In this document: positions 31,386 to 40,333 of the stretch, piece after piece
How positions within the stretch are numbered: position 1 is the first letter of the stretch
Layout: every line of letters starts with the position of its first letter
NCBI GenBank assembly: GCA_023457895.1
Contig: JAEXAY010000032.1
Span: 38,103 to 102,102 of the forward strand
Direction of reading: 5' to 3'
Length of the DNA: 64,000 nucleotides
Source: Pseudomonadota bacterium
GTDB taxonomy: Bacteria > Pseudomonadota > Alphaproteobacteria > Sphingomonadales > Sphingomonadaceae
Made by a program: the position numbers and the translations under genes
Notes under the pieces: generated by a model
Seen by the model: only the letters and a program-made list of their open reading frames with translations
What the model was told of the DNA's origin: nothing
Databases searched by the model: none

Positions 31386-32393
31386 TTAGATCAGCTTGCC
31401 GATCACCCCGGCGGTATCGACCATGCGGTTCGAGAAGCCCCATTCATTGTCGTACCAGCTGACGACGCGCACCAGCTTGCCTTCGAGCACCGCGGTTTCG
31501 AGACTGTCGACGGTCGAGCTTGCCGGGCAGTGGTTGAGGTCGATCGAGACGAGCGGCTCGTCGGTATAGGCGAGCACGCCCTTGAGCGCGCCTTCCGATG
31601 CCGCCTTGAGCGCGCCGTTGACTTCCTCGACAGTCGTGTCGCGCTTCGGCGTGAAGGTGAGGTCAACGAGGCTGACATTGGGCGTCGGTACGCGCACGGC
31701 CGAGCCATCGAGCTTGCCCTTGAGCTCGGGCAGCACCTCGCCGACCGCCCGCGCGGCGCCGGTAGTGGTCGGGATCATCGACATTCCGGCAGCGCGCGCG
31801 CGGCGCATGTCGCTGTGGACCTGGTCGAGGATCTTCTGGTCGTTGGTATAGGCGTGGATCGTCGTCATCAGGCCGCGCTCAATCCCGATCACGTCGTTCA
31901 TAACCTTGGCGACCGGAGCGAGGCAGTTGGTGGTGCAGCTCGCGTTCGAAACGATGGTGTGATCCTTGGTCAGCTTGTCATGGTTGACGCCGTAAACCAC
32001 GGTCATGTCGACACCCTTGGCGGGAGCCGAGATCAGCACGCGCTTGGCGCCTGCGTCGAGATGCTTCTGCGCGCTGTCGCGGTCGGTGAAGAAACCGGTG
32101 CACTCGAGTGCAATGTCGACGTCGTTGGCCTTGTGCGGCAGATTAGCCGGATCGCGCTCGGCGGTCACATGGATGCGCTTGCCGTTGACGATCAGGTCAT
32201 TGCCGTCCGCGCTGACCTCGCCCGGGAACGGGCCGTGGACGCTGTCGCGCTTGAACAGCAGTGCGTTCGCCTTGGCGTCGCCGAGGTCGTTGATCGCGAC
32301 CAGTTCAAGGCCGCAGTCAGGACGTTCGAGGATGGCGCGCGCGACAAGGCGGCCGATACGTCCGAAACCGTTGATTGCTACTTTAACAGCCAT
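31386..32393 (-). CDS. gap: Type I glyceraldehyde-3-phosphate dehydrogenase
   Basis: A 335-residue NAD(P)-dependent dehydrogenase of glycolysis. The Rossmann start is [20 protein letters not shown] and the active site [19 protein letters not shown] holds the catalytic Cys. [14 protein letters not shown] near the end is typical. It lies between tkt and pgk in the same direction with short gaps, so it is probably co-transcribed. Confidence 0.97.
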   Translation of the reverse strand: MAVKVAINGFGRIGRLVARAILERPDCGLELVAINDLGDAKANALLFKRDSVHGPFPGEVSADGNDLIVNGKRIHVTAERDPANLPHKANDVDIALECTGFFTDRDSAQKHLDAGAKRVLISAPAKGVDMTVVYGVNHDKLTKDHTIVSNASCTTNCLAPVAKVMNDVIGIERGLMTTIHAYTNDQKILDQVHSDMRRARAAGMSMIPTTTGAARAVGEVLPELKGKLDGSAVRVPTPNVSLVDLTFTPKRDTTVEEVNGALKAASEGALKGVLAYTDEPLVSIDLNHCPASSTVDSLETAVLEGKLVRVVSWYDNEWGFSNRMVDTAGVIGKLI

Positions 32394-32423
32394 TATATGC
32401 ACTCCCGCAAAATGAGTTGATGG

Positions 32424-34388
32424 TCAGGACAGGACTTCGCCGATGCGCGCCGCGATTTTTTCCGCGGTCAGTCCGAAGTGATTATAGAGGTCGTCGATCG
32501 GCGCCGAAGCGCCGAAGCCGTCGATGCCGAAGCGCAGCCCGTCGCGCCCGGTATAGCGCTCCCAGCCAAAGGTGGTCCCGGCCTCGATCGAAACGATCAG
32601 CGTATCGCGCGGCAGGATATCCTCGCGATAGGCCGCTTCCTGCGCGTCGAACAATTCGCAGCAGGGTATGGAAACGACATCGGCGCCAATGCCTTTCGCT
32701 TCAAGCAGCGCCGCTGCCTCCACGGCGATCTCGACCTCCGAACCGGTGGCTACCAATATCAGCTTGCGCGTCCCCGTCGCAGTCTTGAGCCGGTAAGCCC
32801 CCTTCGCCGAACGGTTCTCGCCCGCCTCGGTGCGCAGTTGCGGCAGATTCTGGCGGGTCAGGGCGAGCACCGTCGGGGTTGCCTCGGCCTTGAGCGCAAG
32901 GTCCCAGCATTCGGCGGTCTCGATCACGTCAGCCGGGCGCATCACCAGCAGGTTGGGCATCGCGCGCAGACTCTGCAGATGCTCGATCGGCTGATGGGTC
33001 GGGCCGTCCTCGCCGAGCCCGATGCTGTCATGGGTCATGACATAAATGACGCGTTGCTTCTGCAAGGCCGACAGGCGGATCGCGTTACGGCAATAATCCG
33101 AAAAGACGAGAAAGGTGCCGCCATAGGGAATGACACCGCCATGCAGCGCCATGCCGTTCATCGCCGCGGCCATGCCGAACTCGCGGATGCCATAATAGAC
33201 ATAGCGTCCGGCGTAATCGTCCGCGGTGAACGGCGTGGTCGATTTTGTCTTGGTGTTGTTGGACCCGGTGAGGTCGGCCGATCCGCCGATCATCGCAGGG
33301 ATGGCCGCAGTCGCCTTTTCCAGCGCCATTTCCGAAGCCTTGCGGGTCGCCACTTTCTGCGGCTCGGCGATCAGGCTTTCAAGATAGGTGGTGAGCCAGT
33401 CCGTTTGCGGAAGCTTGCCGTCCATGCGGGCATTGAATTCAGCGGCGTTCCCGGCCTTATTGAGCCGCGCGGTCCAATCGGCATGGGTCTGCTTGCCCTT
33501 CCCTCCGATCGCGCGCCACGCATCGAGAATATCGGCGGGAATATCGAACGGCGGATAATCCCACCCGAGCGTCTTGCGTGCCGCCTCAATCTCCTCGGCG
33601 CCAAGCGGCGAGCCATGGGTGGCCGACGTCCCCTGCTTGTTGGGCGCGCCAAAGCCGATGATCGTCTTGCATGCCACCAGCGACGGACGCGGGTCGGCCT
33701 GCGCTTCGGCGAGCGCGCGGCGGATATCGGCATAATCATGACCATCGCACGAGACGACATGCCAGCCCGTCGCGGCATAGCGGGCCTTGACGTCCTCGCT
33801 GGTCGAAAGGCCGGTGCCACCGTCGATGGTGATGCTGTTATCGTCCCACAGCACATTGAGGCGGCCAAGTCTCAAATGACCGGCAAGCCCGATCGCTTCA
33901 TGGTTGATGCCTTCCATCAGGCATCCGTCGCCGGCGACCACCCAGGTCGCATGGTCGACCAGATCGTCGCCATAGACCGCGTTCAGATGCCGCTCGGCCA
34001 TCGCCATGCCGACCGCCATCGCCAGCCCCTGCCCCAACGGTCCGGTGGTGCACTCGACGCCTTCCAGCAGGAAATTTTCGGGGTGCCCGGCGCACGGGCT
34101 CGTCAGCTGCCGGAAATTGCGGATATCCTCGATCGTCGGCCGCTCATAACCGGTGAGGTATAACAGCGCATAGATCAGCATCGAGCCATGCCCGGCCGAC
34201 AGCACGAAACGGTCGCGATCATGCCAGTTGGGCGCCGAAGCATCGAATTTCAGGAAATCGGAGAACAGCACCGTCGCCACATCCGCCATGCCCATCGGCA
34301 TACCGGGATGCCCGCTGTTCGCCGCCTGCACGGCATCCATCGACAAAGCCCGGATGGCATTGGCGAGCATTTTTTCTGGCGGGGCCAT
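32424..34388 (-). CDS. tkt: Transketolase
   Basis: A 654-residue thiamine-diphosphate enzyme of the pentose phosphate pathway. The N-terminal domain has GHPGMPMGMADVATVLFSDF, HGSMLIYALLYLTGY and the ThDP motif GDGCLMEGINHEAIGL. The pyrimidine domain shows YYGIREFGMAAAMNGMALHG and HDSIGLGEDGPTHQPIEHLQ. It is the first gene of the tkt-gap-pgk-fba-thiE run and is divergent from the zauP-zapA operon. Confidence 0.97.
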   Translation of the reverse strand: MAPPEKMLANAIRALSMDAVQAANSGHPGMPMGMADVATVLFSDFLKFDASAPNWHDRDRFVLSAGHGSMLIYALLYLTGYERPTIEDIRNFRQLTSPCAGHPENFLLEGVECTTGPLGQGLAMAVGMAMAERHLNAVYGDDLVDHATWVVAGDGCLMEGINHEAIGLAGHLRLGRLNVLWDDNSITIDGGTGLSTSEDVKARYAATGWHVVSCDGHDYADIRRALAEAQADPRPSLVACKTIIGFGAPNKQGTSATHGSPLGAEEIEAARKTLGWDYPPFDIPADILDAWRAIGGKGKQTHADWTARLNKAGNAAEFNARMDGKLPQTDWLTTYLESLIAEPQKVATRKASEMALEKATAAIPAMIGGSADLTGSNNTKTKSTTPFTADDYAGRYVYYGIREFGMAAAMNGMALHGGVIPYGGTFLVFSDYCRNAIRLSALQKQRVIYVMTHDSIGLGEDGPTHQPIEHLQSLRAMPNLLVMRPADVIETAECWDLALKAEATPTVLALTRQNLPQLRTEAGENRSAKGAYRLKTATGTRKLILVATGSEVEIAVEAAALLEAKGIGADVVSIPCCELFDAQEAAYREDILPRDTLIVSIEAGTTFGWERYTGRDGLRFGIDGFGASAPIDDLYNHFGLTAEKIAARIGEVLS

Positions 34389-34595
34389 GTCTTATTCTCT
34401 CCGCTGAGAACGAACGGGGTTAAACGCGATGAAGGCGAGTCGCCTGCGCGCCTTCCCTTTGATGCCCCGCGCCGCGAACGTCAACCGCCCGGCCCGTGGA
34501 AACACCATCATGGGCGTCGTCGAACAGAACTGAAAGCTTGCCCGGCGGATTGGGAAGGCATTGCCAAGCTTTCAATTTTTGGTAAACGAAACTTC

Positions 34596-34796
34596 ATGAA
34601 TGACGATAGTGAAATGCGTGCGCTGGATGAATTGTCACGCGCTATCAGCCGGCTTGAAAAAGCTGTCGATGAACGGGCCGGGCGCGGAACGAACCAAGCA
34701 CTCCAGATCGCACGCAAACACGCGGCCCTCAAGGCCGAAATCGCACAGGCCGTCAAGGACATGGACGCGCTGATCGAAGGGTTGCGTCATGGGTGA
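34596..34796 (+). CDS. Small coiled-coil protein upstream of ZapA (ZauP-like)
   Basis: A 66-residue, wholly helical protein (LDELSRAISRLEKAVDERAG, then a basic stretch, then ALKAEIAQAVKDMDALIEGL), predicted coiled coil. Its stop overlaps the zapA start by 8 nt. In Caulobacter the gene directly upstream of zapA encodes ZauP, a coiled-coil partner that brings ZapA to the Z-ring; position, size and structure fit that role. The identification rests on synteny and architecture rather than a strong motif. Confidence 0.7.
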   Translation: MNDDSEMRALDELSRAISRLEKAVDERAGRGTNQALQIARKHAALKAEIAQAVKDMDALIEGLRHG

Positions 34797-35094
34797 CGTA
34801 CGGTTGCATGTTGCGGGCCGAACCTATGATGTATCCTGCGCCGATGGCGACGAAGCCCATCTTGAAAGCCTGGCGGCTATCGTCGATGAAAAGGCCCATC
34901 AGGCCCGGATGGTCGTCGGTGATATCAACGAAGCCCGCCAATTGCTGTTTGCCGCGATCTTTCTGGCCGACGAACTGCAGAACACGCAGCGGGATGCCAG
35001 CGCGCCACCGTCCCGCCCCGATATCACACCGCAAATCAAGGCGTTGACGGACCAAATCCATCACCTCGTCGAGAAAGTCTCGAGCGCAAATTAA
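34789..35094 (+). CDS. zapA: Cell division protein ZapA
   Basis: A 101-residue FtsZ-ring associated protein. The N-terminal head reads VRLHVAGRTYDVSCADGDEA and HLESLAAIVDEKAHQARMVV, and is followed by LLFAAIFLADELQN and a C-terminal helix (QIKALTDQIHHLVEKV). Size and pattern match the family. It overlaps the upstream ZauP-like gene and is followed directly by the 6S RNA gene, as in many proteobacteria. Confidence 0.92.
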   Translation: MGDVRLHVAGRTYDVSCADGDEAHLESLAAIVDEKAHQARMVVGDINEARQLLFAAIFLADELQNTQRDASAPPSRPDITPQIKALTDQIHHLVEKVSSAN

Positions 35095-35118
35095 GAGCTT
35101 GGCGGCAGCGCTCGCTTC

Positions 35119-35147
35119 TTGAGAAAACCCGTCGATCTCCATATATA
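35119..35147 (+). promoter_or_regulatory. Sigma-70 promoter of the 6S RNA gene
   Basis: A TTGAGA -35 box (35119-35124) and a TATATA -10 box (35142-35147) are separated by 17 bp. The expected start lies about 7 nt downstream, at 35154, exactly where the closing stem of 6S RNA begins. Confidence 0.8.
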
Positions 35148-35153
35148 GGACGA

Positions 35154-35313
35154 GACGGGTACTGCCCGGTGCGCGCTTTAGCGAACATCCCTGAGGCGAT
35201 ATGACATCCAAGGGGGCTGTCCCTATCCGGATCCTGGTCCGGAATATATGGTCCCCACCTGACGTTTACGGCGTCAGAGGATATTCCAGCAAACGGCCCA
35301 CGGTGGTCCCGTC
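35154..35313 (+). ncRNA. ssrS: 6S RNA
   Basis: About 160 nt between zapA and the 5-formyl-THF cyclo-ligase gene, the conserved home of 6S RNA. The 5' end GACGGGTACTGCC pairs with the 3' end GGTGGTCCCGTC, forming the long closing stem (GACGGG/CCCGTC then ACTGCC/GGTGGT with wobbles). The interior has the expected largely double-stranded layout, for example ATCCGGATCCTGGTCCGGAT-like pairing and CTGACGTTTACGGCGTCAG. 6S RNA mimics an open promoter and holds sigma-70 RNA polymerase in stationary phase. A run of T follows the 3' end. Confidence 0.88.
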
Positions 35314-35335
35314 ACTTTTCCGAAAGGCCGCATCC

Positions 35336-35914
35336 GTGAATTCTTCCGACATAATCGTGCAGAAGAAGGAACTACGCGCACGATTAAGGCATCGCCGGAC
35401 CCATTTTCTACGGGGCCTCGCCCCTTCGCATCGTGCCATGATGTTCAAGGCTGCTCCAACGCCGCTTGCCGAACTGCTGACGCGGGCAGTCACCATCGGC
35501 GCCTATGCGGCCAATGCGTCCGAACCGGATATCATGGGCATCGCCTGTCAAACCGGCAGTGATCGTCCGGTTGCCCTGCCCTATTTTTCCGCTCGCACCG
35601 CACACATGACCTTCCGGCTATGGCGGGAAGGCGATCCGCTCGAAATGGGGCCGTTCAACATCCGCCAGCCCTCGGCCAATGCCCTGAACTGTGAGCCTGA
35701 TCTGCTGCTCATGCCTTTGTTAGGGTTTGATCGCCAACTGAATCGTTTGGGTCAGGGCGGCGGACATTATGACCGCTATCTTGCGGCTCATCCCAAAGCC
35801 TTCCGTGTCGGTGTCGCATGGTCGATCCAGGAAATCGATGCCGTTCCGGTCGAGGCGACCGATCAGCCACTCCATGCAGTGCTCACTGAAAATGAATGGA
35901 TCTCCCGACAATGA
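35336..35914 (+). CDS. fau: 5-formyltetrahydrofolate cyclo-ligase
   Basis: A 192-residue ATP-dependent enzyme that converts 5-formyl-THF to 5,10-methenyl-THF. Family landmarks are IVQKKELRARLRHRR at the start, DLLLMPLLGFDRQLNRLGQG followed by GGHYDRYLA, and VGVAWSIQEIDAVPVEATDQ. The start is taken as GTG at 35336 (with AAAGG 9 nt upstream), because the longer open frame would run back through the 6S RNA. zapA-6S-fau is a classical arrangement. Confidence 0.92.
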   Translation: MNSSDIIVQKKELRARLRHRRTHFLRGLAPSHRAMMFKAAPTPLAELLTRAVTIGAYAANASEPDIMGIACQTGSDRPVALPYFSARTAHMTFRLWREGDPLEMGPFNIRQPSANALNCEPDLLLMPLLGFDRQLNRLGQGGGHYDRYLAAHPKAFRVGVAWSIQEIDAVPVEATDQPLHAVLTENEWISRQ

Positions 35915-36135
35915 ACCAACCCGAATATAAGCCAAGCTGGCGCAAACCAGCCGGTATGGCGATAATGCTGGCAATCATTGCCGGATGGGCGTTCCTGATC
36001 GCGTCTTGCGCCGATGCCATTGGCACGCTGCCGGTTGCGGCCCAGATCCTGCTCTATGCCTTTGCCGGGATCATCTGGATCGCACCGATGAAATCCTTGC
36101 TGCAATGGATGGAAACCGGGCGCTGGCGCGCGTAA
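35911..36135 (+). CDS. DUF2842 family membrane protein
   Basis: A 74-residue protein with two membrane helices (AGMAIMLAIIAGWAFLIAS and LLYAFAGIIWIAPMKSLLQW) and a C-terminal WMETGRW. This is the DUF2842 pattern of alphaproteobacteria. The ATG overlaps the fau stop (ATGA), so it is probably translated from the same message. Function unknown. Confidence 0.82.
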   Translation: MNQPEYKPSWRKPAGMAIMLAIIAGWAFLIASCADAIGTLPVAAQILLYAFAGIIWIAPMKSLLQWMETGRWRA

Positions 36136-36171
36136 CGACGCCAACGGCCAAGCAACAGATTTCAAGGAAAA

Positions 36172-36248
<77 letters not shown>

Positions 36249-36311
36249 GTACGGTGTGGAGCAGCGCCAATATGAGAGCCTCGCGGCTCTGTCAACCGCC
36301 TGGAGCGCTTT

Positions 36312-37475
36312 TCACGAATTTTTCCTGTCAACATCGTCATCGCCATGCGTCAAGGTACCAGACTCAAACAGAAATCCGGCTAAATCGGGCGTTCCGGTGG
36401 CTTTCAGCACCGTTTGAACGATAATCAAAATCGGAACGGCCAGCAAAGCGCCGGGTGTTCCCCACACCCATCCCCAAAAGCTCAGCGACACAAGGATCAG
36501 TAGCGGGTTAATCGTCAGGCGCCGCCCAAGGATCATCGGCGTGACGATATTGGCTTCGATCGTGTGCAGGGCAAAATGCAACAGCGCCGGAAGGATGGCG
36601 AGTTCGATCCGGTCGAAGCTCATCAGCCCACCCAGACCGAGCAATATGATCGCCAGGATGGGGCCGAGATAGGGCACGAAATTGAACAGGGCGACAATTC
36701 CACCCCACATCAGCGGCGAGGGCATGCCCAGCATCCACAAGATTAACGCAACGGCCGCGCCCAGACTGACATTGATCAGGGTGATCGTCGTGAGATAGGA
36801 CGAAGTAGAATTGACGACATTCTGGATAACCCGCGCGGTCTCCATTGCGGTGTCGAAATTCTCCCGGGCCGTGATGGTATGGCGCCGCAGGCTGGTCCAC
36901 CCGGCAAGGAAGAAAAATACCGCGAGGATGGCGAAAAATATCTGGATGGCGGCAGAAGGCGCGCTGCTGGTGATAAAGTCCAGCAAGGAACTCGGCGCTT
37001 CAACGGCCACCGCGCGTGCTTGTGCACTGGTCCCCGATGCGACCATTTGTAGCAATCGATCGACGAACTTCTGTAAATTGGCATAGAAATCAATCACCGG
37101 GGATAGCGTTGCCTGAATCTTTGGCAGGCGCTCGGGCAATTGCACAAACCAGTCTGTCGCCGGCACGATGATGACCGCCAGCGCGCCATTGACGATGATG
37201 AGAAACAGGATCACGCACAAGGCAGCGGCTAACATCGATGGCAGCCCCCGGCGCTCAAACCATTCGAGCGCGGGCACGAGCGCGATCGCGATCACCAGCG
37301 CTGCAGTCAGCGGGAGGAAGAATTCCGCCCCCGCCCTCAGTGCAAATGGCAGGGCGAGAGACAGTAGCAATGCGGAGGTCAGAGCAATCGATGCAAGCAA
37401 CCGGTTACGCCGATGGGCATCCGATGCGTCCGCCTGGTTCCTCTCATTGTGATGCTCCGGTCCCTCGGCGGCCAT
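36312..37475 (-). CDS. AI-2E family transporter
   Basis: A 387-residue polytopic membrane protein of the PerM/TqsA (AI-2E) family. It has an N-terminal helix pair (SALLLSLALPFALRAGAEFF and LTAALVIAIALVPALEWFER), a large periplasmic/cytoplasmic region around residues 120-170, and a C-terminal helix cluster with ALFNFVPYLGPILAIILLGL and NPLLILVSLSFWGWVWGTPG. Family members export autoinducer-2, Na+ or other small solutes, so the substrate is open. The N-terminal ~25 residues are hydrophilic. Confidence 0.88.
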   Translation of the reverse strand: MAAEGPEHHNERNQADASDAHRRNRLLASIALTSALLLSLALPFALRAGAEFFLPLTAALVIAIALVPALEWFERRGLPSMLAAALCVILFLIIVNGALAVIIVPATDWFVQLPERLPKIQATLSPVIDFYANLQKFVDRLLQMVASGTSAQARAVAVEAPSSLLDFITSSAPSAAIQIFFAILAVFFFLAGWTSLRRHTITARENFDTAMETARVIQNVVNSTSSYLTTITLINVSLGAAVALILWMLGMPSPLMWGGIVALFNFVPYLGPILAIILLGLGGLMSFDRIELAILPALLHFALHTIEANIVTPMILGRRLTINPLLILVSLSFWGWVWGTPGALLAVPILIIVQTVLKATGTPDLAGFLFESGTLTHGDDDVDRKNS

Positions 37476-37658
37476 GAATTCGTATACTCTTCAGCAAGGC
37501 AATGTTAATCCCGCATTGGGCGGCAATGTCCTTGCATTACGACGGTTTTTAACCCGAGGCAATGATCGGGCGAATACCCGCACAGCCACGGTATTAACAA
37601 AATATTTCCCTTTATCTGCCAGAAATTACGCGTGAAATTGTCACGTGGAGTAATTTTG

Positions 37659-38669
37659 ATGACCAGTTTTATCGCTAAACGGCGCCTCGTCCTCGCCGGA
37701 ACAGGTGCGGGCTTGGCAATAGCTGTTTTAGCGAATCCAGCTACGGCTTTCGCTGCAGGCGCTGCGGCCGGCAGTACTATCAACAACACCGCAACCGCGA
37801 GCTATGATGCAGGTGGCGGTACGGTTTCGGTTCCCTCAAACCAGGTCAGCCTGGTTGTTGACGAACTGCTCGACGTGACGGTTGCATCGACCGACCCCGG
37901 TGATGTCCCGACCACGCCCGGCGCAACTCAGGAAGTGCTGACGTTTACGGTCACAAACAACGGTAACGGCAGCGAATCCTTCCACCTTGGAACCATTGCG
38001 TCCAATGGTAACGACGATTATGATCCCACTAACGTCCAGATCTGGCTGGATAATGGCGACGGCGTATTCGATCCGACCACCGACACGCTTTATACGCCGG
38101 GAACCAATGATCCGGTTCTTAATCCCGACGCCGTTGTAACGGTATTCGTTGTCAGCGACACACCCGGCACGGTAACGGACGGCAATCGTGCCGAGGTCGT
38201 CCTCACCGCGGAATCCAACACCGTTCTCGCCAATGGCAACAACAACACGCCCGGCTACAGCATGCCTGGGCAGGGTACGAATGGAAGCAATGCGGTTGTC
38301 GGCGCGACGGGCGCGGACTCCGAAGATAACGGCTTTTACGTTGTCAACGCCGCGACGGTTTCTCTTGTCAAATCGGCTGTGGTGAAAGACCCGTTCAACG
38401 GCAGCGAGCCAGTCCCGGGTGCAACCATTACGTACACGATTGTTGCCACCGTTACTGGCACAGGCAGCGTCAACAGCCTCTCTGTCGCCGACCCGGTTCC
38501 AGCGAATACGACCTATCAGGCAGGGACCATCAAATTGGGCGGCGTGGCCCAGACCGACGGGGTCGACGCCGATGCGGGCAGTTTCGGCAGCAATACCGTT
38601 ACGGTCAATCTTGGGACCGTAGCAGGCGGCCAGACGCGCACCGTTACCTTCGACGTCAAGATCAACTGA
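37659..38669 (+). CDS. Exported DUF11-like repeat protein (cluster gene 1)
   Basis: A 336-residue protein with a signal peptide (TGAGLAIAVLANPATAFAAG). The mature part is Gly/Asn/Thr/Asp-rich beta structure. It opens STINNTATASYDAGGGTVSV, has one Ig-like domain (EVLTFTVTNNGNGSESFHLG) and a DUF11-type C-terminal domain (VPGATITYTIVATVTGTGSV ... ADPVPANTTYQAGTIKLGG). GGAG lies 8 nt before the ATG at 37659. The plan is shared with the gene at 39226. It is probably a secreted or surface protein working with the large membrane protein downstream; no function is known. Confidence 0.72.
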   Translation: MTSFIAKRRLVLAGTGAGLAIAVLANPATAFAAGAAAGSTINNTATASYDAGGGTVSVPSNQVSLVVDELLDVTVASTDPGDVPTTPGATQEVLTFTVTNNGNGSESFHLGTIASNGNDDYDPTNVQIWLDNGDGVFDPTTDTLYTPGTNDPVLNPDAVVTVFVVSDTPGTVTDGNRAEVVLTAESNTVLANGNNNTPGYSMPGQGTNGSNAVVGATGADSEDNGFYVVNAATVSLVKSAVVKDPFNGSEPVPGATITYTIVATVTGTGSVNSLSVADPVPANTTYQAGTIKLGGVAQTDGVDADAGSFGSNTVTVNLGTVAGGQTRTVTFDVKIN

Positions 38670-38691
38670 ACATTCTAGCGGGGGCTAATCC

Positions 38692-39153
38692 ATGTTGAAA
38701 TATGCTCTGGTCGCGCTCGCCGCGTCCATACCGGGTGCTGCGCTGGCCAATGGGCAGGTCGCACTTGCCAGCGACGTTTTTGTAGAAAAGGCCGTCAAGG
38801 ATCCGGCTGGCCGCACCAAGCTGGTTCTCGAAGAACCCAAAGTCGTGGTTCCGGGAGACAAGCTGGTTTTCGTTCTGAAATACCAGAACAAGGGCCAGGC
38901 CCCGGCAACCAATTTTGTGGTGACCAATCCGCTTCCAAGCGCAGTCGCCTTTCACGGCGCCACAGACAATGCGGCGCAGGTTTCGGTTGATGGCGGACGT
39001 AGCTGGGGAGCACTCAGTACGCTCAAGGTCAAGGAACCTAGCGGCATTCGTACCGCCAACGCCAGCGATGTGACCCATATTCGCTGGGCGTTTGCAAATC
39101 CCATTCCGGCCGGTTCTGCCGGTAAGCTGATGTTCCGCGGCATCGTTCGGTAA
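38692..39153 (+). CDS. Small exported DUF11-like protein (cluster gene 2)
   Basis: A 153-residue protein with a signal peptide (LVALAASIPGAALANGQVAL). The mature part is a single beta-sandwich of the DUF11 kind: DKLVFVLKYQNKGQAPATNF, VVTNPLPSAVAFHGATDN, then DVTHIRWAFANPIPAGSAGK. It starts 22 nt after cluster gene 1 and is surely co-transcribed with it. Function unknown. Confidence 0.7.
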   Translation: MLKYALVALAASIPGAALANGQVALASDVFVEKAVKDPAGRTKLVLEEPKVVVPGDKLVFVLKYQNKGQAPATNFVVTNPLPSAVAFHGATDNAAQVSVDGGRSWGALSTLKVKEPSGIRTANASDVTHIRWAFANPIPAGSAGKLMFRGIVR

Positions 39154-39160
39154 TTTGCGG

Positions 39161-39188
39161 GCCGCTCAGGGACGCCGGCGGCTTTTTT
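39161..39188 (+). terminator. Possible rho-independent terminator after cluster gene 2
   Basis: GCCGC (39161-39165) can pair with GCGGC (39178-39182), which is followed directly by six T residues. The stem is short with a 12-nt loop, so termination may be partial. If so, genes 1-2 would be expressed differently from genes 3-4. Confidence 0.45.
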
Positions 39189-39225
39189 CGGCGGTCCAAT
39201 TTTTTGTGACACCAGGAGTACAGCA

Positions 39226-40287
39226 ATGACCAGCATGCTGAAAAAACTGGGAACCTGCAGCGTTCTTGTAATCGCTATGGCCGGAGCTGCTCCGGCCTTT
39301 GCGGCAGGCACGGCGTCGGGGACCAGCGTTCTTAACACCGCCACCGTCAACTATCAGGTCGGCGGCGTATCTCAACCGCAACTATCCGCCAACAATACAT
39401 TTACCGTCGACACCAAGGTCAATGTAACGGTCGCAGAGGTTGGCAATGCGACGACCACCGTTGCCCCCGGCTCAACAGCCCAGGTGACAACCTTTACGGT
39501 GACCAACAATTCCAACACCACGCTGGACTTCGGTTTGTCGGCGACACAGACCGCCGGCGGCACCGCAGCGCATGGAAGCACGGACAGCTTCAACGTTACG
39601 AATATGACGATGTATCGCGATACCAACGGTAACGGCGTCTACGATGCCGGCGTTGACACGGCCGTCACCTATCTCGATGAACTGGCTGCTGACCAGAGTG
39701 TCACAGTTTTCGTCGTTGCAGATATTCCAGGCGGCCTCACAACCGGTGCCGTGGCGAATGTCAACCTGACGGCGACGGCACAGGCTGGTGGCACCGTTGG
39801 TACCGCAGGAGCCGCTCTCGTCCAGACGACAGGCGCTAACACCTCGGGTGTCGATATTGTGTTTGCGGACGTCGCAGGGACCGCCCCGGGCGATGTCGCG
39901 AGTGACGGCAAGCACAGCGACAATGACGATTATACGGTTTCAACAGCAGCGCTGACGGTCGCCAAATATAGCCGTGTCATCAGCGACCCGATCAATGGAA
40001 CGACCAACCCCAAATTGATCCCTGGAGCGATCGTCGAATATTGTATCGCCGTGACCAACGCAGCAGGTGGCGCGAATGCCACCAATGTTGCCATCAATGA
40101 CCCGCTACCCACCCAGGTTACGGGCCAGTCGGGCAGCGGTCTGCTGGGCGGAGCGGGAACGTCCACGACCTGCAATTACGACGGATCTGCGGGTGGCACC
40201 GTGACAGCGACCAACGCGTCGGGAACTCTCTCGACGGTCGCTGCCGGCTCTACCAGCACTTTCGTCTTCAAAGTGACAATCAACTAA
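39226..40287 (+). CDS. Exported DUF11-like repeat protein (cluster gene 3)
   Basis: A 353-residue protein with a signal peptide (LVIAMAGAAPAFAAGTASGT). The mature N-terminus TSVLNTATVNYQVGG parallels the STINNTATASYDAGG of cluster gene 1. Both continue with an Ig-like domain (TTFTVTNNSNTTLDFGLSAT here), then an Asp-rich segment describing 'DTNGNGVYDAGVDTAV', which resembles Ca-binding loops, and a DUF11 domain (LIPGAIVEYCIAVTNAAGGA). The two are diverged paralogues. Probably an extracellular or surface protein. Confidence 0.72.
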   Translation: MTSMLKKLGTCSVLVIAMAGAAPAFAAGTASGTSVLNTATVNYQVGGVSQPQLSANNTFTVDTKVNVTVAEVGNATTTVAPGSTAQVTTFTVTNNSNTTLDFGLSATQTAGGTAAHGSTDSFNVTNMTMYRDTNGNGVYDAGVDTAVTYLDELAADQSVTVFVVADIPGGLTTGAVANVNLTATAQAGGTVGTAGAALVQTTGANTSGVDIVFADVAGTAPGDVASDGKHSDNDDYTVSTAALTVAKYSRVISDPINGTTNPKLIPGAIVEYCIAVTNAAGGANATNVAINDPLPTQVTGQSGSGLLGGAGTSTTCNYDGSAGGTVTATNASGTLSTVAAGSTSTFVFKVTIN

Positions 40288-40295
40288 CAGAAATT

Positions 40296-40324
40296 GGGCC
40301 GCCCGGTCTCTGGACGGGCGGCCC
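40296..40324 (+). terminator. GC-rich hairpin between cluster genes 3 and 4
   Basis: GGGCCGCCCG (40296-40305) pairs perfectly with CGGGCGGCCC (40315-40324) across a 9-nt loop. There is no T-run, and the large gene's ATG follows 9 nt later. It may stabilise the upstream message, attenuate transcription, or limit translation of the next gene rather than act as a full terminator. Confidence 0.45.
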
Positions 40325-40333
40325 GCTTTGGCG

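Noticed and set aside
32478..34163. A 561-codon plus-strand frame opposite tkt
   Set aside because: Antisense shadow of transketolase with no domain of its own.
37590..37615. TTAACAAAATATTTC as a CtrA-type TTAA-N7-TTAA site before the DUF11 cluster
   Set aside because: Only one half-site matches; the second half is TTTC, so it is too weak to call.
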